From Nemophila menziesii (taxonomy: Eukaryota; Streptophyta; Magnoliopsida; Boraginales; Hydrophyllaceae), in the NCBI GenBank assembly GCA_029959085.1, contig JARWIR010000005.1:2482501-2546500 (forward strand): DNA of 64,000 bases. Direction: 5' to 3'. A program made the position numbers and the translations under genes. This document shows, in pieces, positions 57,780 through 64,000 of this stretch; position 1 is the stretch's first letter, and every line of letters begins with the position of its first letter. The notes beneath the pieces were generated by a model. That model had not been told where the DNA came from. It saw nothing but the letters and a program-made list of their open reading frames with translations, and searched no databases.

Positions 57780-58560
57780 TTAATTCATTGTATATGAGGA
57801 TTAGACGTACAAATTGCGTACATGGACAAATTAGTTAGCTTTAATGCATAGAGACAAATGGATTATGTGTACAAATCAGTTAGCTAGCTTTTTGTACATA
57901 AAGATTATTAGATTATGAGCATTAAAAAATTATATATAATCGGTTAGCTAGTTATTATGCGTAAAGATTGATAAATTATGAATATAAACAAATTGTGTGT
58001 ATGACTCAATTAGGTAACTTTTATGTATAAATACTGATAAATCATGAACATTACTCTCTAGAAATTGAGTACATCAACAAGTTAGCTTTGATAAGAGACA
58101 AATGTATTATTAGCATTATAAAATGGTGTGTATAAATCGGTTAGCTAGCTTTTTATGCGTAAAGATTGATAAATTGTTTGAAAAATTGTGTACTATTTGA
58201 TTAGCTAACTAATTATGCGTAAAGATTGATAATCATGAGTATCACAAAATTGTGTGTAAGAATCAAGTAGGTAACCTTTTTATGTGTAAATACTGATAGA
58301 TCATGAACATTACTTTCTAGAAGCTACGTACATGAGTTAGTTAGTTAGAGAGCATAAAAAAATCATGTGCATAAATCGGTTAACTAGCTTTTAATGCGTG
58401 AAGATTGATAGATTGTTAAAAAAATTGAGCATAAAAAAATCATGTGCATAAATTGGTTAACTAGCTTTTTATGCGTAAAGATTGATAGATTGTTAAAAAA
58501 ATTGTGTACTAATCGATTAGCTAGCTAATTATGAGTATCAAAAATTGTGTTTAAGAATTA
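57780..58560. repeat. Tandem array with higher-order periodicity upstream of EDL3
   Basis: About eleven units of 55-75 bp built on GTTAGCTAGCTTTTTATGCG, TAAAGATTGATAAATT and a GTGTGTA-TGA linker. Every fourth unit is more alike: 57940-58090 matches 58200-58345 (ATGCGTAAAGATTGATAA, then ACTGATAAATCATGAACATT, then TCTAGAA), so there is a repeat of about 260 bp above the basic unit. Confidence 0.85.
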
Positions 58561-58988
58561 TGAGGGGTATTATTGTCTTTTTCTTGTGAGTTTGTTGACT
58601 TAAACTATATTTTCACCATATTTGTTAAAAAATAGTATACGAGGCAAAAAATAAACCATTCAATAGAAGACATTACAACCTCAAACTTCTTATCTTATAT
58701 AAGTCAAAACAAAACAAATAAAACACCATTAAAGTATATATGTATACTCATTCATTCATTTCAATATATCAAAATATATCATCACTTCAAAAGTCAAACA
58801 AAATATAAAAAAAACCAACATACCCTTCACAAGTCATGATATAGGTATACAAGTCCATATAAATCCAACAACAAAAAAAAACCCAGAAAAATCCTTAGCA
58901 ATTTCAGAAGCTACGTTATTCTTATACCTCTATAGTGTTTCTTTACAATATCAAAACATCATAAACAAAAAGACTAAAATACCCTTTT
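58561..58988. other. Spacer / 3' UTR of the calmodulin-binding protein gene
   Basis: AT-rich, no gene. It probably contains the 3' UTR of the gene on the minus strand. Confidence 0.5.
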
Positions 58989-60899
58989 TCAAGAAGGTTT
59001 CTCTTGAAGAGAAATCACAGTTTCAAAAGCACCAACCAAAGCTTTAACCTTACTTTTCCTACTCACCACAAGTTTACTTGCTGTTTCTTCAATCACGTAA
59101 TTTAATGAAACTTGAGGATCTTTTTTATTTTGTACATCTTGATGTCTTAATACAACCTTTGTATCAACTTTTATAGGATTGTTTCGTATTTTCTCATCGG
59201 AATTTACTTTTTTTTTTAATGTTCTTTTAACCTCGGACTTCCCATCTTGGTGGTGCCCCACAACTACTCCTCCACGCCTGAATCTGAGTCTTTTCGGAGT
59301 GTTATTTTCCGCTTCAAGTTCAAGTACTTTTCCTCTTCTGAAACTCAGTTTTTGTGCTTCTTTTGTAATGACGGTTTTACCCTTTTTCAAACTTGTGTTC
59401 TTTGTAATCTCAGACTTTTCTTCTTTTTCTGTTTCGGATACAGCTTTAGGATTCTCGGGAGATTCGATTAGACTATTCATTGGTTCAATTTTAACCACGT
59501 GTAAAGTTTTCTCGGTTACTTTTTCGATCTTCGGTTTTACGGAAATACCCTTTTTTAACTTGCTTTGATCTTGTAACTTCTTTCTCGATTTAGTAATCGA
59601 AGGTTTCGAAGATGATGAAGCGTCTAAATTTTTCTTCACAGAAACTGGTCCCACCAATTTACTTCCCTTCCCATATTGCCCTTCTGAAGTAGTGTACATA
59701 GAAGGTGACAAACCTTTCGATTTAGCCACTAGTTTAGTTTCTGGTCCCACCTTTTTTCTTCCTTTCCCATTTTGCCCTTCTGAAGTGTCCAAAGAAGCTG
59801 AAGAATCTTTCGATGAAGCATCCAAAGGTTTAACCAGTACTTCAGTTTCTGGTTCCGTAATTTTTCTCCCTTTCCCATTTTGCCCTTCTGAAATGTCCAA
59901 AGAAGACGAAGAATCTTTCGATTCAACCATAGATGAAGCCTCCAAAGATTTAACCACTATTTTAGTTTCCAGACCCACCATTTTTCTCTCTTTCCCATTT
60001 TGCCCTTCTGAAGTGTCTAAAGAAGGTGAAGAATCTTTTAATTCAACCATAGATGAAGCATCTAAAGGTTTAATCACTACTTCAGTTTCCGGTTCCACAA
60101 TTTTCCCATTTTGCCCTTCTGAAGTATCCAAAGAAGGTGAAGAATCTTTAGACATAGATGAAGCATCTAAAGGTTTAACCACTACTTCAGTTTCTGGTTC
60201 CACAATTTTCCCATTTTGCCCTTCTGAAATGTCCAAAGAAGGTGACGAATCTTTCGATTCAACCATAGATGAACCATCCAAAGATTTAACCGGTTCCACA
60301 ATTTTTCTCCCCTTCCCATTTTGCCCTTCTGAAGCACCCAAGGACTGTTTCATTTTTCGAGCTTTCGGTTCCACTAAAGATAAACGTTTCGTGGGTATTT
60401 TCGGCATTTTCATCTCTATTTCCGGAAAAACCTCGATTATCTTAGCTTCGGGTAATGAAATTTCACGCTTAATAATTTCCGGAGGATCATTAGATAAAAT
60501 TTCAATCTCAGAAGAAGATTTAATCTCTTCAACACATGAATTACCTCTTTTTTCAGACAAAAGAGGAGTTTTTTTAAGATCAGAAGGTGGTTTTAGTTTA
60601 GGTTTTGAATTTGATACCTTTTTTGCAACACGCCATGGTTTTTCTTCAGAGGTATTTTTTCGATCACCATGTCCATATTTGCATAAATCATGGCAAGAAC
60701 CAGTTGAAGCTCGAAGATAATGAGGTATAATTTCTTGACTTTTATTTAGTTGAAATTTTCCAGTGGAATTTCTTAGTGATTTTGTATCATCTGAGATTGA
60801 TCCAAGAGATTTTCTCAGATTTAGTGTTTTCTGATTAGCGAGTTTTCGTACAGTTGAGCTGCTCTGTTTTGGTGTAACCAATGAAGTGTCACTCTCCAT
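58989..60899 (-). CDS. Plant calmodulin-binding domain protein
   Basis: A 636-aa, highly charged protein. The C-terminal plant calmodulin-binding domain (PF07839 type, about residues 515-632) has the two conserved FRRG boxes (LSFRRGKVLE; PKRLRFRRG) and VVLRHQDVQ, VIEETASKLV, SKVKALVGAFETVISLQ, the last being the basic amphipathic calmodulin site. The N-terminal part has the family-typical YLRASTGSCHDLCKYG (about 61-76). In between lies a run of seven repeats of 32-40 residues (about 190-430), each starting SEGQNGK and followed by a VEPETEVVVKPLDASS-like segment and SKDSSPSLDT. Single coding exon. A 5'-UTR intron is likely (CTTTACAG-like acceptor near 60922). Intact. Exact cellular role unknown; family members bind Ca2+/calmodulin. 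Confidence 0.9.
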   Translation of the reverse strand: MESDTSLVTPKQSSSTVRKLANQKTLNLRKSLGSISDDTKSLRNSTGKFQLNKSQEIIPHYLRASTGSCHDLCKYGHGDRKNTSEEKPWRVAKKVSNSKPKLKPPSDLKKTPLLSEKRGNSCVEEIKSSSEIEILSNDPPEIIKREISLPEAKIIEVFPEIEMKMPKIPTKRLSLVEPKARKMKQSLGASEGQNGKGRKIVEPVKSLDGSSMVESKDSSPSLDISEGQNGKIVEPETEVVVKPLDASSMSKDSSPSLDTSEGQNGKIVEPETEVVIKPLDASSMVELKDSSPSLDTSEGQNGKERKMVGLETKIVVKSLEASSMVESKDSSSSLDISEGQNGKGRKITEPETEVLVKPLDASSKDSSASLDTSEGQNGKGRKKVGPETKLVAKSKGLSPSMYTTSEGQYGKGSKLVGPVSVKKNLDASSSSKPSITKSRKKLQDQSKLKKGISVKPKIEKVTEKTLHVVKIEPMNSLIESPENPKAVSETEKEEKSEITKNTSLKKGKTVITKEAQKLSFRRGKVLELEAENNTPKRLRFRRGGVVVGHHQDGKSEVKRTLKKKVNSDEKIRNNPIKVDTKVVLRHQDVQNKKDPQVSLNYVIEETASKLVVSRKSKVKALVGAFETVISLQEKPS

Positions 60900-61500
60900 T
60901 AAAGAAGATGATCTAAAAAACCTGTAAATATAAGAGAAAGTTATGTATAAACAAGATGATCGAAGAAATATTCGTAACTAGCTACTGGGTCCCACACTTA
61001 TCGGTGGGTCCCAACAAAGAACAGAAAATGATCAGAAATCGGAAATGCAGAGAAATCGAAAAAACTAATTAAATTCATACATCGAAATCGCAAGTGAGAT
61101 CACACTCACCTTTACAAATCAACAAATCTAAAGTGAAATGATCAGAAAAGTAACGTTACCTTGTATTCTTCTTCCTTTTAACGAATCGCAATTCCAATCA
61201 GAAACTGAAAACAACAATATACTAAAGGTTATAAATTAAGTTACACTAGAAATTCTCAAATCAATCGAAAACGAGAAAAATAGCAACAAAATACAAAAAA
61301 CCCATCATCAAAATCCATTTTTTACTGAAACCCGATTCTTAAAACATGGAAAAACAACAACCCAGATGATCAAATCGAGAAAAAATTACTATCTGTCCAA
61401 TGGGTTTACCTTTTATTTGTGTTATTTAATTTTGATATATGAGCTTAATGCAAGAAAAATGATCATGAAAATTGAAGAAGTAGCTGACCTATTTTAGGGA
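60900..61500 (-). promoter_or_regulatory. Spliced 5' leader and promoter of the calmodulin-binding protein gene
   Basis: On the minus strand several good splice signals lie in the leader: AAAG/GTGAGT near 61110, CAAG/GTAACG near 61160, TTTTCAG/TTTCTGATT near 61207 and an acceptor near 60922. The 5' UTR is therefore probably made of two or three small exons, with the start of transcription around 61400-61500. Confidence 0.45.
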
Positions 61501-61853
61501 TCGTGCAAGCAACGTTTTATGTATGTTGTGGGGTTTTTTGTGAGAGTTTGCGCGTTTGGGGTAGCGTTACAGAATCTTTCTTTCTTAACGATTTCTTTAC
61601 TCTACAAAAAAAGCGATGTACAACTTTAACCGAGTCGAAGATCGATATATATATAAGTCAAAATAATATTCTATATAATATAAAAGGAGTTTTTAATTTA
61701 ATTTAATTTAATTTTCTTTACTTTTGTTATATCTTATTTAATGTGATAAATATAAAATTACGAATATAGAAATATTCCGATAATTTCAATCATCATATGA
61801 TTTAATGAGTCTTTTTACAAGAATGGTTATGTAGACCATAACATTGAAAAGAT

Positions 61854-61958
61854 GGGATTAGCTCACTGGCCAGGGCCTTGGTCTACCAATCTAGTGGTGC
61901 AGGTTCGAATCCAGTCAATGACTCCGAGTCCAAAGTGGCTCTCCTATGTAACCAAAAA
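61854..61958 (+). mobile_element. Short tRNA-derived SINE, full length
   Basis: 105 bp with internal pol III promoter: A box TAGCTCACTGG (61859-61869) and B box GGTTCGAATCC (61902-61912). The body ends TCCAAAGTGGCTCTCCTATG TAACC followed by A residues. It is flanked by AACATTGAAAAGAT on both sides (61840-61853 and 61959-61972), a perfect 14-bp target-site duplication. It is the best-preserved copy of this family in the window. Confidence 0.93.
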
Positions 61959-61972
61959 AACATTGAAAAGAT

Positions 61973-62323
61973 TTGATATTGCAATAAGTAAATTTCAAAT
62001 AGACTATGTTCACTAAATAATTATTATACTTTTAATTGAATATTTTAGATGATGATGTAAGGTTTTGTTATGGGCAAAAGGTGATGTAACAATAATAACT
62101 TTCGAGAAGATTTAAATGTAATAAGTTAAAAAAAGATTGCGTATATAAAATTGTCACGATATGTTTTATTTCTCGGGTTAATGCAATGTATGTAACCGTT
62201 TTATAGAAGATTTTATATTGTGATAAGTAAGTTTAAAAAAGATTGTGTATATGAATGGTGATACATGTAAAAACAATTGAAATTTTTTGTTTTATTATAA
62301 TCGGTAGATTATGAGACTTGACA
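61973..62323. other. AT-rich spacer
   Basis: No gene or RNA seen. The phrases GTAATAAGTTAAAAAAAGAT and GTGATAAGTAAGTTTAAAAAA recur loosely. Confidence 0.5.
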
Positions 62324-62337
62324 TGATTTAATTAAAA

Positions 62338-63646
62338 GTAAAATTGCAGTTATAGCTTGGAACTCACTGGGTTTTAATGCAGGTACACCTACTGGAGTTG
62401 GGCTGGTGCGAGGTGCTAGATGAGCTGATGGAGGGAATGCAACGCCTACTGTCTCATGGTGGGAGGCTGATACTGCTGGAATGCGGGATGTGAGGGAGGC
62501 GGATCCTGCTGCTGGAAGAAGGAACTGTGATACTGCTGTGGTGATGAACGCGGGCCAGGCTGGTCGAGCTGAAAGAGCGGACGTGGATAAAACTGATGGA
62601 ATGATGTTGCGCGATAGGCTGTTGCTGTCAACACTGAATTCAACATGGCTGCAAAACCGCTTCAGGCGCGAGAGTGTGCTTAGTTTTTCTGCTGCTGCTG
62701 GTTCGGGGATACATGATTCTGCAATAGTAAATGTTTCGGCTATAAAGGAATGGATGGCGGCACATCTCCAATCCAAGGTTCGTTTTGAAGGGCTAGATTG
62801 GCCTTATATATTCGTTGCCACTCGTTGGGTTATATGGATCAAACAAAACTACATTGTATTTAATGAGGAGTCAAAAGTGACCCATAGTCTAGAGCTTAAG
62901 AACGAGATTGTTTCTCTTGCTAGTAATTTTATACTAGCTTGGGGAAAGAGTGTTGATAAGGGGATAGTTAAAATGGCTAAGAATGTTATGGTCAAGTGGA
63001 CAAAACCTAGTGTGGGACTTAAATTGAATATAGATGGTTGCTTCACCGTCGCAAAAGACCTAGTAGGTATAGGAGGACTGGTGAGGGATAAATTTTGTAC
63101 GTATATTTCTGTTTTTTCAGGTACCTGCCTCGTTGTTTCTCCCTTTCTTTCGGAATTACTTGCTCTACATTTTGGTCTACGATGGGTTGTTAGTAATGGG
63201 TATATTGAGATAATTATTTAAACAGATTCGGAGGAGCTCTACGCGCTAGTGAAGGGCGGTGGGAGCTCTACTCACTATGAGATGGACTCGAGGAAGTTCC
63301 ACGCGCCAGTGAAGCGCGGTGGGAACTTAAGTAGTTGCTATGTTTCAATAATCAAGGACTGTGGCGCAATACTGGAAAAGTGTTCTAAGTTCGAATTAAG
63401 ACATATTTCGAGAAGCTAATCATTGTGCATATAAGTTAGCAAAAGAAGGGGTCTTGTTCAATATGCAACCTATGACTCTTACTGACCCACCAGAGTATCT
63501 TCGGAACCTCATTACAAGAGACAGAAGCGGATGTGCAACACCTAGAGTTGTACTAAATAGTTAATAAGAATTCGTGTTTTTAGTTGTAATGTTTTATTCA
63601 TAACGGTTTTATAGTCTCTCATGTATGAAAAGAAAAAGTAAATCAT
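62338..63646 (+). mobile_element. 5'-truncated, decayed LINE (3' end)
   Basis: The 3' part of an L1-type ORF2 related to the copy at 54427-56039: WVIWIKQNYIVFNEES, ILAWGKSVDKGIV, VKWTKPSVGLKLNIDG. It is flanked by TGATTTAATTAAAA (62324-62337) and TGATTGAATTAAAA (63647-63660), a 14-bp target-site duplication with one change. Confidence 0.8.
62481..63221 (+). pseudogene. LINE ORF2 fragment with RNase H, broken
   Basis: Open for 246 codons, then a TAA after EIII where the next RNase H block (TDSEELYALVKGGG) would follow in frame. The first Asp (LNIDG) and the Glu (LSELLALHFG) of the RNase H site are present; the third Asp lies beyond the stop. After it, a KGGG-containing block occurs twice about 66 bp apart (63235-63340), and further stops follow. 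Not functional. Confidence 0.8.
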
Positions 63647-63802
63647 TGATTGAATTAAAAAAATATATTAAAAAAATTATTCAAATCCATGTCACCGATA
63701 ATAGAATTTAGGTGGTTTATGTCATTACTTTTTAATAAATAAATTAATAATTTATTTCTACTCAAATCACATTACGTCATGTCATGAATAATATATTGAG
63801 TG

Positions 63803-63890
63803 TCAGAGTCTTGGTCATCCAATCTAGTGGTACATGTTCAAACCAAGTCAATAACTTTGAGTCCAAAGTGGCTCTTTTATGTAATAAAAA
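63803..63890 (+). mobile_element. 5'-truncated tRNA-derived SINE
   Basis: GTCTTGGTCATCCAATCTAG, a mutated B-box region (ATGTTCAAACC), AGTCCAAAGTGGCTCTTTTA and an A tail, as in the full copy at 61854 but without the A box. ATATTGAGTG before and ATATTGAATG after look like an imperfect target-site duplication. Confidence 0.75.
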
Positions 63891-64000
63891 AATATTGAAT
63901 GATATAAATTCAAATAATATATATTATAATTTTTTAAATTATATAATTCTTCATAATAACTAACATATAGTATTTTCTTTTTAAGAGAAATGTGACTTCT

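Noticed and set aside
59692..60720. A 342-codon open frame on the plus strand
   Set aside because: It is antisense to the seven-repeat region of the calmodulin-binding protein. The repeat unit lacks stops in this frame, so the frame stays open by repetition. The minus strand carries the recognisable domain.

Overview
The window is nuclear DNA of a flowering plant, most likely a eudicot. It is AT-rich, has intron-split genes with typical plant products (plastidial starch phosphorylase, a pectin galacturonosyltransferase, a PPR protein, a membrane-anchored ubiquitin-fold protein, an EID1-like F-box protein, a plant calmodulin-binding protein), and is packed with plant retroelements (Athila-type Ty3/gypsy, L1-like LINEs with a plant-type RNase H, tRNA-derived SINEs). 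I cannot name the species from the sequence. There is no sign of bacterial or organellar DNA.

Layout, left to right. 1-1.2 kb: a broken C2H2 zinc-finger gene and spacer. 1.2-5.3 kb (minus): a complete 15-exon plastidial alpha-glucan phosphorylase. 5.6-12 kb: an old repeat region with a tandem duplication of about 2.1 kb; each unit carries a tRNA-Ala(UGC), intact in the first and decayed in the second. 12-16.5 kb: spacer with two minisatellites. 16.5-19.9 kb (plus): a six-exon GAUT13/14-type galacturonosyltransferase with a minisatellite in its last intron. 20-28.4 kb: spacer with long TA and GA microsatellites, SINEs, a palindromic 24-bp repeat present as two inverted arrays, and an AT-rich repeat. 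29.0-29.7 kb (plus): a three-exon MUB gene with a probable GC-AG intron. 30.4-32.1 kb (minus): a two-exon PPR gene. 33-35 kb: an old LINE on the minus strand.

35-56.6 kb is the most structured part. A segment running from the tail of a truncated LINE to the 3' end of the EDL3 F-box gene exists twice. Copy A (about 34.96-48.35 kb) was later split by a complete 11.2-kb Athila element with equal-length, apparently identical LTRs, a perfect 5-bp target duplication and one uninterrupted 1742-codon gag-pol frame. Copy B (about 53.02-56.59 kb) was split by a 5'-truncated LINE that still has an open RNase H frame. Between them lies a decayed LINE with recognisable ORF1, endonuclease and reverse transcriptase.

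56.4-57.2 kb (minus): the intact EDL3-like gene. 57.8-58.6 kb: a tandem array with about 260-bp higher-order periodicity upstream of it. 59.0-60.9 kb (minus): a calmodulin-binding protein with seven internal repeats. 61-64 kb: a SINE with clean target-site duplications, a decayed LINE and a second SINE copy.

The host genes are functionally unrelated neighbours, as is normal in plants. The main interest is the order of duplication and insertion events, and non-coding features inside the Athila element: a GC-rich palindromic repeat block, and a downstream ORF that ends in a perfect splice donor.
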